Assembly (NCBI GenBank): GCA_036365455.1
Contig: JAWQUS010000007.1
Location: 21,282,001-21,346,000, forward strand
Length of the DNA stretch: 64,000 nt
Origin: Macrosoma leucophasiata
Taxonomy: Eukaryota; Arthropoda; Insecta; Lepidoptera; Hedylidae
Direction of reading: 5' to 3'
The notes below the pieces were generated by a model, which did not search any database, was not told the origin of the DNA, and saw only the letters and a list, made by a program, of their open reading frames with translations. Every line of letters starts with the position of its first letter. Within the stretch, counting starts at the first letter, position 1. This document shows positions 54,732 through 64,000 of the stretch, piece after piece. The translations under genes were made by a program, and so were the position numbers.

Positions 54732-55175
54732 TGTTGGAGATTCGAAGGACCCTTTTTTAAATAATTTCCATAGGCTGGTTTACGTATGTTCGACACACCT
54801 GAAGACACACAAAGCTTACAATAGACAATGAATCCACTCACCGTTCCTCTGGAACGTCCAGCTTCTCGACACCGGGATCTTCAAGAACGTCTCGGGGGTC
54901 CACGATTGTCACACGGTAGGATCACGGCACACGGTACCACAGTTCACAAACGTTGTGAAGGGTCTATATTGTAAGTAGCACGGCAAGGGTCTTTTCTGTT
55001 CGGCGGTCGACGCAAGAGAGCGATCCGCTCAAATGCATTCAAAATTCAAACAGATTTGAAATACTCGCGACGTCACGGCCGGCCGACCAATCACGGCGCG
55101 ATTCCACCGAACGCTCATTGGTCCGGTGACAGACCATCGACTATCGAAGCTCGATGTGTCTATGGTTATCGAACA
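54732..55175 (-). repeat. BEL/Pao 5' LTR with promoter elements
   Basis: 444 bp. It would drive transcription leftwards. The minus strand shows a CCAAT box in GACCAATGAGCG (55112-55123), an inverted CCAAT (GATTGGTC) and a CRE-like GTGACGTC (55069-55076). No clear TATA or AATAAA was found, so start and poly(A) sites are not placed. Confidence 0.95.
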
Positions 55176-55239
55176 AATGTAATGTAATTACAGACGTGCT
55201 GTAATCCCCGAAGAAGTAGGCGGATGTAAACCCACGAGT

Positions 55240-55412
55240 ACATTTTGGCCCATGTAACAGGTGGCGAGCCTGTTGACATCTCTGGGCATATCACCAAACT
55301 CCGGGGCACTGGGATACTTACAAAAAATGGAATATGAATTTCCAACCTAGGAATCGAACCCAGGTGCCAGCGAAGCGGTAGTGACCTACTACCACTAGAC
55401 TACTATGGAGTA
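55240..55412 (-). repeat. tRNA-headed SINE, family M copy 3
   Basis: 'ggtggcgagcctgttgacat' at 55260-55279, B-box part 'ggaatcgaacccagg' and head 'taccactagactactatgga' at 55390-55409. It lies ~60 bp from the retrotransposon. Confidence 0.75.
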
Positions 55413-55529
55413 TTGTAACACGCTCGTAGGAATTTGCTAAATCTATTCCAAATCATCTCTATCCGCCGCCGCAGGGTATGTGTAGCAAAAAGTTATAGTC
55501 GGACTTTGTAATTTCTTAATTCTATACTT

Positions 55530-55770
55530 TATGGACGTGGATGGTTACAGAGGCCCAGGAAGACCAACACTAACCTACCATGACCAAATACGAGTAGGTC
55601 GAGTTCTGTCTGATGGTGGGGTCAAAAGTCTTAGGAATCGGCATGCATGTATGTAGAGAATGATGAAGGTAGACGAGGCACGAGAGGTATGTCAGGACCG
55701 GAATATCTGGCGCTCTACACTCTCTGCCTATCTCGTTAGGGACCTGTCGTGAAGATACATACATACATAA
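55530..55770 (+). repeat. LINE 3' tail, family B, longest copy
   Basis: Starts near 'tatggacgtggatggttaca', continues 'gaggcccaggaagaccaaca', and ends '(gaagatacatacatacat)'. The GRPTLTYHDQIRV-like reading near 55555-55600 hints at a protein C-terminus, with a stop-free run too short to be sure. Confidence 0.65.
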
Positions 55771-55780
55771 AAATAATATA

Positions 55781-56113
55781 ATAATGGCAACCCATTATAC
55801 GTCCCACTGCTGGACACGAGTCTCTCCCCTTTTTGAGAGGAGGCCTGGAGCTTACTGCACCACGCTGCTCCAATGCGGATTGGTGGAGGTGGGTGGGTTA
55901 GTGGCCAACCCGCTGTCGGATGTTTTCAAACCGCCCATAAGGCCTCCGACAAGGTATAATGCTGCTATCTATCGATAGCAACCGGGACCGACGACTTAAC
56001 GTGCCCTGCGAAGTACGGAGACGCGTATTTAATTTGCAACTAGCGGTCACCCATCACACTATCCGACCGCGCCCGTAGTGCTTAACCGAGTAGATCGCTT
56101 ACGATCTACACCA
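55781..56113 (-). mobile_element. 5S-type SINE, 5'-truncated
   Basis: Tail at 55781-55800 (ataatggcaacccattat), body to 'acgatctacacca' at 56113. About 30 bp of the head are missing. Its tail abuts the (CATA)n end of the LINE fragment. Confidence 0.8.
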
Positions 56114-56114
56114 T

Positions 56115-56370
56115 ATTCTTTATCGTCCACTGCTGGACTAAACCTTCCCCAGCGATAGCCACAACACCGTGTTGTGGCTATCGCTGGCTAGTGCGTCATT
56201 TTGAAGAGAATATGCCATACTCTTCAAGCTTAGCATGTGGATTGACGATCGCAATTGAGGTAGTTTTATCACAGGACGCTGCTGCACATCCCGCGATATT
56301 GCATTTACTAGCGCCCTATTTGAACTGTTTGACCGTCATTGTTTGGTTGATTAAATTCACTAGAGAAAGG
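56115..56370. repeat. Family P repeat with a perfect palindrome
   Basis: 'ccactgctggactaaacctt' then a 37-bp palindrome (56150-56186), then 'gaggtagttttatcacagga' and 'gtttgaccgtcattgtttgg'. Most complete family P copy. Confidence 0.6.
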
Positions 56371-56570
56371 GTTCTCTCGCATGAGTGGGGTCGACATGTC
56401 CCGACTCGAACGCCTAATCTTTGTTATTGCTATTTATTTATTATATTGGTTCATAGGGTGAGTTTTCTCCTTTTATTTAAATAAATTTTATATTGTATTA
56501 ACTGTAACCAAACTGTTCTCTTTTGCCTATTTTATGTATCCATGATTTGTTAGTTGCCTGTATACTTTAA

Positions 56571-56722
56571 CCCCCTTATTCATAAACGTACATTAGAAGA
56601 TACGTTTTAGCCATAGAATGCTTTGTCTTTTTCAGTTGCATTGTTTGTTGCATGTGCAGGATAGAAAAAGACAAAGGAGAGATTAGCACCACTTTAGCTA
56701 AAATATGTTTATGAATAAGGGG
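56571..56722. mobile_element. Hairpin MITE family H, copy 2
   Basis: CCCCCTTATTCATAAACGTA to 'atgtttatgaataagggg'. Internal blocks (tgtctttttc, gatagaaaaagacaaagg) form arms; opposite internal orientation to 35973-36134. Confidence 0.8.
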
Positions 56723-56727
56723 TTATA

Positions 56728-57280
56728 AGTATCAAGGAACAAGCATACTAAATAAATAATTTTTTTTTTTTAATTACGGGGTCCTGCTAGAGATATGCGA
56801 ATAAGTGAAAACCTTCTCAGGTACTGAAATCCTGAGTATTATAAAGATAATATTTTAAAAAAAAATTTTTTTTTAATTTCTGCTGTGGGTACTCATCATC
56901 AAAATACAAAATAGTACAGAAATAACATCAGGAAACAGAATTATGATCATACAAAAATAATTCTTGAAAAAAAAATGATTCTGTCCTAGCACATATTTTA
57001 TTATAACGTCAAAATTTGTTATGCGTTTCAAAACAAACAAACATTTACCGACCAAACACGGAGCGGCTCATTAACATTTCATCGTCAGCACACGCGCCTA
57101 CGACAAAAATTGTATTTAAAAATTCACACGGTTCCCTTGAAAAAATACGGGCATACGGCGGGAATAATTTATAGCGCGGTCGAAATTTGATGGTCTTTTG
57201 AGAATATCTGTTATTGGGCCTCCGTACTCCAGTAACTCTTTCTGTTCACACAGAATTTTTCTAGATATTAACGACCTGGT
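56728..57280. other. No gene recognised
   Basis: AT-rich with long A/T runs. No coding signs. Confidence 0.4.
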
Positions 57281-57611
57281 GAAGCGCGCATGGACTTGCG
57301 GCTGGTGTAGAAGATCGGAAGCGATCTACTCGGTTAACCGATACGGGCGCGGTCGGGTGTGTGATGGGTGACCGCTAGTGGCAAATTAAAATGCGCGTTC
57401 ACGTTACGCTGTCGCGGTCGATCCCGGTTGCTATCTATAGATATCCGTCGTTAAACCTTGTCGAAGGCCTTATGGGTGGTTTGTAAACATCCGACAGCGG
57501 GTTGGCCACTAATCCGTGTCTCCACCAATCCGCATTGGAGCAGCGTGGTGGAGTAAGCTCCAGGCTTTCGACCAAAAAGGGGAGAGACTCGTGCCCAGCA
57601 GTGGGACGTAT
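57281..57611 (+). mobile_element. 5S-type SINE, tail missing
   Basis: Head 'gaagcgcgcatgg' at 57281, 5S-like CGGGCGCGGT and GATGGGTGACCGC, body to 'cagtgggacgtat' at 57611. The last ~20 bp are absent, which is unusual for 3'-primed retroposition and suggests later rearrangement. Confidence 0.8.
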
Positions 57612-57639
57612 CCTTTGAACCTTCCCTTCCTTGGACCAA

Positions 57640-57735
57640 AAATAATTCAAAGCCCAAATTAGTTAAGTCGGTCTAGCCGTTTTCGAGTTTCAGCGACACT
57701 AACGAACAGCAATAGATTTTTATATATATAAAAAA
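57640..57735 (+). repeat. Non-LTR tail-type repeat
   Basis: 'taagtcggtctagccgtttt', 'cgagtttcagcgacactaac' and a TATATA tail. Same type as 36720-36850. Confidence 0.5.
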
Positions 57736-58375
57736 AAAGGATTTAATCATTTATTTAAAAGTAATATTCATTGACCAAGGTTATGTTAAGTTTTAAAACA
57801 CCTTCAATAAATAAACACTAAGTTTATTCATAAAATCAAAGAACTCTCTTAGCTCTAAAGAATCCTTCGAAAGAAATAACAAGGAAAGTTTCAATTGCTT
57901 CGGAATAACTGTGTTATCCACTTTCTAAATAGATTACTATACCTACATCTATAAAATGTATCACTTCTGTACATTGTCCTGATCAACAAAGGATCATAAT
58001 TAATTTTAATTTCCTAAATAATATTCTATGAAAAATTGAAATATTTGATTTATCGGTTAAATTTTATTTATAAAATTCGTTTATTATTCTTCTTTTTCTT
58101 CTCGTGTCAATGCCCAATTTTATTACTTTATGTGTTGTATTGATCCTGATAAAAAACATGACAACGTAATAGCCGAATCCGTTGCCTTCATCAAGTCTTT
58201 GCTTGTGCAGCTGTTAGGGCATAATGGGCAGGAAAGAAGATACGTCATTCTTGTATCAGAGCACCGCAGTCACATTCAGGTCTAGAAGAAAAGCCCCATT
58301 TGGACATATTGGATCTGCAGCGGCCCACTCCGGAACGTAACTATTTAGCGTAGTAGTTTGTTACCTAGTTTATTA
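57736..58375. other. No gene recognised
   Basis: AT-rich, unique-looking. Confidence 0.4.
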
Positions 58376-58383
58376 TTAATAGC

Positions 58384-58697
58384 CATAGAGCAACTCGGCC
58401 CACCGGTCGCGGCGGACCGGAGTGGAGTAGCCATAGCGTTTATTATCGATGAAAAACAGCCTGTCATTATTTGCGGAGGGAATTACGTGTGACACGCACT
58501 CGCATTTCAAAAATGGTAATTGTATTAATAGTAGTACGAAACTCACACCTTGACTCTAACAAAATACATAAACAAACGCACACATTTAAATATCTGGGCG
58601 ACAGGCATGAGACCTGGTCTTGAACTTTGACACAGGGGAAAGCCTGCATATAGCTCCCCTCCGGTCCGCCGCGGCGGGTGGCCTGTGTTGCTCTATG
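58384..58697. mobile_element. hAT-type MITE with perfect 8-bp duplication
   Basis: 314 bp. Ends CATAGAGCAAC and GTTGCTCTATG are inverted, with pairing continuing through 'cgcggcggaccggag'. Flanked by TTAATAGC (58376-58383, 58698-58705). Confidence 0.9.
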
Positions 58698-58776
58698 TTA
58701 ATAGCTATTGAATTATTATTATATGTTATAACTTACAAGCAGAGATAACAAGATACCTATAGTTAATGCACTACTT

Positions 58777-58842
58777 AATGCCTCCCCCCAAAAAGGGGAG
58801 AGACTCGTGCCCAGCAGTGGGACGTATAATGGGTTGCCATTA
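58777..58842 (+). mobile_element. 5'-truncated 5S-type SINE with 14-bp duplication
   Basis: Only the last ~65 bp of family C (agactcgtgcccagcagtgg to gggttgccatta), flanked by TTAATGCACTACTT at 58763-58776 and 58843-58856. A textbook 5' truncation. Confidence 0.85.
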
Positions 58843-58856
58843 TTAATGCACTACTT

Positions 58857-59720
58857 TTAAAAACAGTCCCAAACAACGGAACTAATTTTTAAAACATATC
58901 CAAAGCATCTGTTGAGCGAGTTGTCGAAAAAAGAGAGCTAAATTATAGCGGACCAAGAACAATAGTGGGTTAGCATTTTTCCGTTGAAAATATGCTGCCA
59001 TTGTGAATGTCGGGGGCTTCGAAGGAAATAATGCAGGCAGGATAAATGAAAACCCCTATCTGCAGGATTGTTTGACAGGGTGCGTTGACCTGTCTGGGCA
59101 GGCTTTGTGTGAGTGATATGAAAGAACAATATTGTTATGATTGTTTTTTATCGGTTAGTGTGAATTCCAATTATGAATTCGTTTTTATTAATCATGTTTT
59201 TTAAAGCATTTTTAATCACCGATTGTTCATAACAGAACAAAAAAGTAATGAGCGAAATTGGCCGATATCGAATTTTGTGCTTAGAAAAGTATTTAGCGAT
59301 TCGTTGTTACCTATTTTTAAGATCGATAAAGCTACTCCTTCGGGATTATTACAGGCTCGAATAATGTAGTTATCTTCAATATTCATATCTTCAGAAAACA
59401 TTTTTCGAGAAAGGTGAAAATAATACTTGGCATTAAGACCCTCTTCTCTGTTATAATGGAATCATACCGATATGAGCCTTATCAGGTCGTCCCTTCGTGG
59501 AAGTGTAGTCGGGTTCCTATTCTGATGTCTTATTGTGATTTAATTTAAGAACTAGGGAGTATAACCAAGTCCCATAATCTTTTATTGCCAACATAAACTA
59601 GATTGTTTATGCTTTATCTTCTTTCATACACTGTACGCTACGCACAACTTTAGAACGATAGACGACGAGAGAGATTTATTGATTAAAGACTTAAAATATG
59701 TAATATGTAGTAAAATAGTA
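58857..59720. other. No gene recognised
   Basis: No repeats or coding signs recognised. Confidence 0.4.
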
Positions 59721-59730
59721 GTATAGTATT

Positions 59731-59950
59731 CTTTTTTATGTAATGGAAGTGATAAACAAGCATGCAGTTCACATTGATGTTAAGTGATGACTGCAGCTTA
59801 TAGACACCCACTCAAAGACCAAGGTCAAAATGCAGATGCGTTACCACTCCTGAGGCCTAAGGTGTTATGCCTCTGTGCCGGAAATTACAGGGGCGTACAT
59901 TATCACCTGACCAGAACACGATAGTGCTGAACACTACCATTTAGCGGCAA
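59731..59950 (-). mobile_element. 5'-truncated family A retroposon with 10-bp duplication
   Basis: Flanked by GTATAGTATT at 59721-59730 and 59951-59960. The poly(A) end (minus strand) is intact at 59731-59738, while the opposite end stops at 'gcggcaa', about 60 bp short. Confidence 0.9.
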
Positions 59951-59960
59951 GTATAGTATT

Positions 59961-60866
59961 ATATAAACGTTAATATTCATGTTTTCAACCGGCAATCCCG
60001 GAGTGCAATCCGTTGTTATTATTTATTTCCTTTTTTTTTATTCGAGGAGTTTTGTCACATGATACGTCTTACCACTCTATTCTGTGCGTCTTACATCACT
60101 GTTGCGACCAAAATAGGTACATATTTCATTTGATTATATGACGGACAGAAAATCATCCAGTTTATGATTCGCAATTGAATAGCATGATGAGGTCAGAATT
60201 TATCAGAAATAGGCGCTCATCTTTGACCTGAAATAGGATTTCGAAAACAAACTATCTCATTCCGATTCACGTTTCAACTTGACTGTCTATGGGTCACTTC
60301 CAAATACGAGTATATTTCATATCATACGGGTCACTGGATTGACAGAGGATCTGTGTTATCTAAATTTTTATGCATGATTCCTAAAACATTTATTTTATTC
60401 CAAAGAACACACAAAAATGTGTAGTTTTTTTTTAATCTTATGATTATAATTAACAAGTACCAAGTTTGAAACTTTTAGTGTAGCGGGAAGAAGTGCACGC
60501 CATCGACAAACGTCAAATAAAAAAGAATTCGAAGCTAAATGTTTTACTTGAACTTCTACAGTCTTGTATTCTACCTATATTCCAATCTATGCTCATGATT
60601 GTTGAGCCAATCGTTTAAAAGTGGCACCTAACCAAATTTACTTCCATGTTACACATTGCTATGGTATATGACATGTACACAGACAAATGCTTGAGCGATT
60701 GTAGTGCAGTTAGTGCTTAGTACGCTATTGTCCCTTACAGACAACTTACAGTAATGAACGAATGAACATTGTAATTCACCACCGGTATTGTGTTTTACGA
60801 TTGAGTTCGCAGAAGTTAAGCTTAGTCGTAACTCGAAAATATTATTTAAAGCTACACGGTTCAGGT
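59961..60866. other. No gene recognised
   Basis: No coding signs recognised. A 111-codon minus-strand open stretch at 60649-60984 runs into the next repeat and has no domain. Confidence 0.4.
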
Positions 60867-61150
60867 TTTTTTTATGTAATGAAGGTGGCAAACAAGTATT
60901 CGGTTCATATTGATGTTTAGTGATGACTGCAGCCTGTAGATACTTACATAGAGACCAGAGGACAAAATGCAGATACTTTGCCACCCCTGAGACCTTAGTT
61001 ATCTGTTTCTGTGTTAGTTATTTTGGGGCCATACATTACCATCTAATCACAACACAATTATCTTGAATACTACCATTTGGCGGCAGGCCTATTCTATCTA
61101 GGCACCAACCTATACCCTCGAGCTCGTACACTGGAACTCTACCACCAGTA
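60867..61150 (-). repeat. Family A2 retroposon, full length
   Basis: T-run at 60867, 'gagaccagaggacaaaatgc', 'catacattaccatctaatca' and 'ggaactctaccaccagt' at 61150. Best-preserved A2 copy. Confidence 0.75.
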
Positions 61151-62396
61151 AAATACAATAGCTTCTAATTATATAAGTATAACAAAGTTTAAGTTGTTAA
61201 AATATAAAACGAATAATAAGTTTTGGAAAAAAACGGTTCGTAAGTTTTTGTAAGTTATTTTCCAGAGTAGTGATAGGGAAAAGAATCTAATATCCTTTAA
61301 ACATAGTGTAAAATAGCTCCATGCCATTCTATGCCAACTGTCTAAATCCCTCGTATCGTACGTAATCAAAATGCTTTCCATTGTACGCATTGTTGTGTTA
61401 TTATCACATTAAATTCACACAGACTAATGACTGCGCTGTTTTGATAATTTTGTAGTTCTGATAGTTACTGCTTTTGTGCATGTGCGCACGGTAACCATAA
61501 TTAACGGTACACAGCGTTGAAATTAATTGTGATTCCATTATGTACACGCCTTATGTTTCGTTTGCGCGAATTTAGGGTTGAACAAGCCAACAAGAAAGTT
61601 TGTTTATGTAAAAATCCTAAAGGAGATGTTGCAAAGATGTATGGACCTCCGGCGATGTTTGTACACAATATTATTAACAGGCAAAATCAATATAAAAACG
61701 TTTTTTAATGCATGATTTCACTGATTTAGCTTTGTTTGCAGTTACAAAACATTATTTGCAGTTAGAATTGCAACTCAAAACCAACATGGCGAATATGGCG
61801 GGCGATGTCATTTTGACAAATTCCACTAATAATCTATACTAATCGATATCCAATTTAAAGTAATTCATCGGAACTTCTTTAAATTGATTGATTCGATACA
61901 TCGTTTTATTTTTTATATGTGATGCACTAGTAAGATATATACAAGTATAGCATTATTTTTGTTTTATCTACATAGGTACTATCCCAAGCGTAGGCTGTAT
62001 CGCTGCCATGTTGAACATGGTTGAAAATGATAAAATCGTTTGAATTAAATGTGGTTCTAACTCTAATATATATTCTTGAATAAATTAACTGTATTTTTTT
62101 CGGATTCTTCTTTTATTTACCCATTTTTTGAGGTAGTGTACGCACCAGAGCCGAACTCGCAACATCTCCTTTGCGCAGTAAAAAAAAATAAACGTAAGGC
62201 AGGCACGTCTTACCTTTTAATTGCGCAACTATGTACAGGTTACATTGGTGGTAAGTGAAGTTGCACAAACCTGAAATGTTACCGGCGAATCGTGAGTATA
62301 TGCATGCATACTTGAATGCATGCACTTACCTCTGCTTACGTCTTCGGGATTTACAGGGTTAGTTATTTACCTTATTTATTTTTAAGGATTATTATA
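61151..62396. other. No gene recognised
   Basis: Includes a possible tRNA-like scrap at 62140-62170 (agccgaactcgcaacatctc). A 63-codon open stretch at 61517-61708 has no domain. Confidence 0.35.
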
Positions 62397-62404
62397 TTTT
62401 AGAT

Positions 62405-62579
62405 CAGTGATTCCTAAAGTGGTGGTCCCTCTGGGGTCCATGGGGGTCCACGTAGGCGTGAATAAAATTTGGAAACATGGGAATGTGATATAAATGTAGC
62501 AAAAGGGGGGGGGGGAGTCCACGGAAACCAGAAATTTTTTTAAAGGGATCTACAAGAAAAAATATTTTGGGAACCTCCG
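62405..62579. mobile_element. hAT-type MITE, 175 bp, perfect 8-bp duplication
   Basis: Starts CAGTGATTCCTAAAGTGG and ends with the complement of CGGAGGTTCCCAAAATATT. Flanked by TTTTAGAT (62397-62404, 62580-62587). The C.G.G.TTCC.AAA pattern fits hAT termini. It includes a G-run at 62505-62515. Confidence 0.85.
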
Positions 62580-62587
62580 TTTTAGAT

Positions 62588-62992
62588 GCTTCGATTGTCA
62601 TTCTTTTTTAAATGTTTTTTAACAGTTCCTTTACCAAATGTAATTTATAATCTTTTGGTGAAACCAAAATGGCTTATCTGGAATAATTTAAAACAACGCT
62701 CAAAATAAATTTTAATATTCATATTTTCTCAAATATCGAAGTAATGGAAATTCAAGACATAATTATTTTTAGAATAACGAATACGCTCGTAATTTATAAT
62801 ACGTATCCGAGATACCTAAGTAAACAACGTGAAAGCCTTTGAAATTTAAATTGTCGATTATAATTTCGGTTTGATAGGCCCCTTTTCAAAGATATTTTCT
62901 GTATCTTTTGGTGTGAATGGAACTTGGATGGATGGGAAATTGAGCAATAAATCTCTAATAACTGTTGTTGGATATGAGAACTCCGTAATTAA
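62588..62992. other. No gene recognised
   Basis: AT-rich; nothing recognised. Confidence 0.4.
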
Positions 62993-63037
62993 TTTTAAAG
63001 AAACATGGAAAGAAAAATTTGACTTCAGGCGAGACCG
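62993..63037. repeat. End fragment of the tRNA-like inverted-repeat element
   Basis: 'atggaaagaaaaatttgact' then 'tcaggcgagacc' matches 18238-18280, then diverges exactly where the T-arm would continue. Confidence 0.65.
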
Positions 63038-63217
63038 GGCCGTTGGGACGTAGGGCTACGGTCCATTCTTTTTGGTCCGTTCAGACTAAGTACCCAAAAC
63101 ACATCTTATACTTAGCTGCGATAGTCTTCCTTTTTACTTAGTTATAAACTACTAACGTGTTTTTTCCGCACATCCAGGTAAGTACTACTATTAAGCTAGA
63201 AGTAGGGAGGGACTTGA

Positions 63218-63502
63218 AGCGCAATACACATTAAGCCCGTCGGGCCGCCGACACAGTCAGCCGACTCAACCCGGCGGCATAGATGAAAAGAATCATGTCC
63301 CCGTTGCCCGTTGACATGCTGGCGGCTTGCGAATGTACGCTTAGTTATCTGGCGACACTCGAGCGGTAGTGGCAAGTAAGTTCCTCATCTCAAGCCGCCG
63401 ACATGCCGCTAACAAACTTTCCCGACTTGCAATTAGTAAAGCCGCCAACAAAAAGTTGCCGACACAGGTCGGCGGCCCGGCGAGCTCAGTGTGTATTGCG
63501 CT
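63218..63502. mobile_element. GC-rich MITE, 285 bp
   Basis: Inverted ends AGCGCAATACACATTAAGC and the complement of 'gagctcagtgtgtattgcgc' continue through 'gggccgccgac'. The interior has several 'gccgccgac' blocks in both orientations. No clear target duplication, so the superfamily is open. Confidence 0.75.
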
Positions 63503-63974
63503 TAATATTTCAAACAACACAAAAAATAGCTTTCCCTCTTTCACTAACCACCAATTTACCTTAGACCAATGTGAGTAGATATTGAAATTTATGGGTAATT
63601 AGAAATATATTCTAAAAACTACGACAGTTGTCCAAAATATAATGTTGAAGAAACTGTGTTTAAGAGACTGTGTTTTGTGATGTGAAAAATTATATTTTCC
63701 TGGGAAAAATATTAAAAATCACCCTTAAATTTATTTTAAGAAATTGCCATTCCTTATTTGTAATAACGAAACGGATCAAAGCTAAAGATTATTCATCCGC
63801 ACAAATGACTTTTGATAAGTTAGCTATTTGGATTCGGACAGATTCTAAAGTAAGGGTTCAATATTTGTTCCTTTTGTTTGTTTTAATTTACTTTTTTATT
63901 TGTAAATAGGCGTTGTGATAATGAGTGATTTATTTGTATATTGGAATGTAAATCTTTACATATCTAGACGTTTT
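63503..63974. other. No gene recognised
   Basis: AT-rich. A 79-codon open stretch at 63670-63909 has no domain. Confidence 0.4.
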
Positions 63975-64000
63975 GAAGCGCGCATGGCCCGGCGGCTGGT
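63975..64000 (+). mobile_element. Head of a 5S-type SINE, cut by the window end
   Basis: 'gaagcgcgcatggcccggcg' is identical to the start of the full-length copy at 25919. The rest lies beyond the window. Confidence 0.8.

Larger units (their letters stand above)
48659..55175 (-). mobile_element. Complete BEL/Pao LTR retrotransposon, 6517 bp
   Basis: Two 444-bp LTRs (48659-49102, 54732-55175) starting TG and ending CA, apparently identical, bounded by AATGT on both sides (48654-48658, 55176-55180). One uninterrupted gag-pol frame fills the interior on the minus strand. The domain order protease, RT, RNase H, integrase plus a gag with DUF1759-type and zinc-knuckle regions is that of the BEL/Pao group. 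No envelope-like frame. Identical LTRs mean very recent insertion, so this copy may be active. Confidence 0.98.

Noticed and set aside
54799..54841. Intron inside the LTR (GTGAGT donor, TGTGTCTTCAG acceptor on the minus strand)
   Set aside because: It would be only 43 nt, shorter than usual insect introns. The donor may still be used with a farther acceptor, but the sequence gives no proof.
57281..57611. Genuine 5S rRNA gene
   Set aside because: Only the internal-control-like segments match. The 5' third and 3' end differ, and the unit has a SINE body and tail.

Overview
This window looks like non-coding, transposon-rich DNA from a moth or butterfly (Lepidoptera). The sequence is AT-rich and scattered with short TACC/CATA-type repeats. 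It holds repeat signatures typical of lepidopteran genomes: RTE-type LINE tails ending in poly(GATGAT), LINE tails ending in (CATA)n, tRNA-headed SINEs, and tails of the type 'gggcacagctagt'. I found no convincing host protein-coding exon, no true tRNA or rRNA gene and no CRISPR array. The assignment to Lepidoptera is inference from repeat content; no species can be named.

The only intact gene is the single gag-pol frame (1761 codons, minus strand, 49240-54525) of a complete BEL/Pao LTR retrotransposon at 48659-55175. Its two 444-bp LTRs match base for base as far as I can read. It is flanked by a perfect 5-bp target duplication (AATGT), and protease, RT, RNase H and integrase signature residues are all present. 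It should be a very recent insertion.

Other autonomous-type elements are dead. A near full-length mariner lies at 9543-10815, with the D,D34D triad visible but a frameshift and a stop. A decayed, 3'-truncated relative lies at 42858-43945. Fragments of an RTE-type LINE reverse transcriptase lie at 4690-5245, 20596-21110 and 46600-46962.

Most of the rest is short non-autonomous elements, many with readable target-site duplications. (1) A ~280-bp poly(A)-tailed retroposon (family A), about 19 copies. (2) A ~360-bp SINE (family C) whose head resembles 5S rRNA, with a full-length copy at 25919-26279 flanked by an 11-bp duplication. (3) tRNA-headed SINEs (families M and N, D probably). (4) hAT-type elements with 8-bp duplications at 29716-30027, 32689-33070, 58384-58697 and 62405-62579. 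(5) PIF/Harbinger-like elements with TAA duplications at 6629-6967 and 18901-19234. (6) TA-flanked palindromic elements, five copies of one family (F) plus one at 14120-14314. (7) A 1.16-kb fold-back at 21468-22626. (8) A 690-bp retroposon (R) present twice between 45 and 48.2 kb.

Layout: 0-9.5 kb, mixed SINE/LINE debris; 9.5-10.8 kb, mariner; 12.5-16.7 kb, inverted and tandem repeats; 17-23 kb, palindromes, fold-backs and a tRNA-like element; 24-36 kb, SINEs and hAT elements; 37-43 kb, minisatellites and a SINE carrying two later insertions; 43-48.2 kb, mariner remnant and retroposon duplications; 48.7-55.2 kb, BEL/Pao; 55-64 kb, SINEs and small DNA transposons. The window ends inside another 5S-type SINE. 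There is no operon-like cooperation between genes; the biology here is successive layers of insertion.
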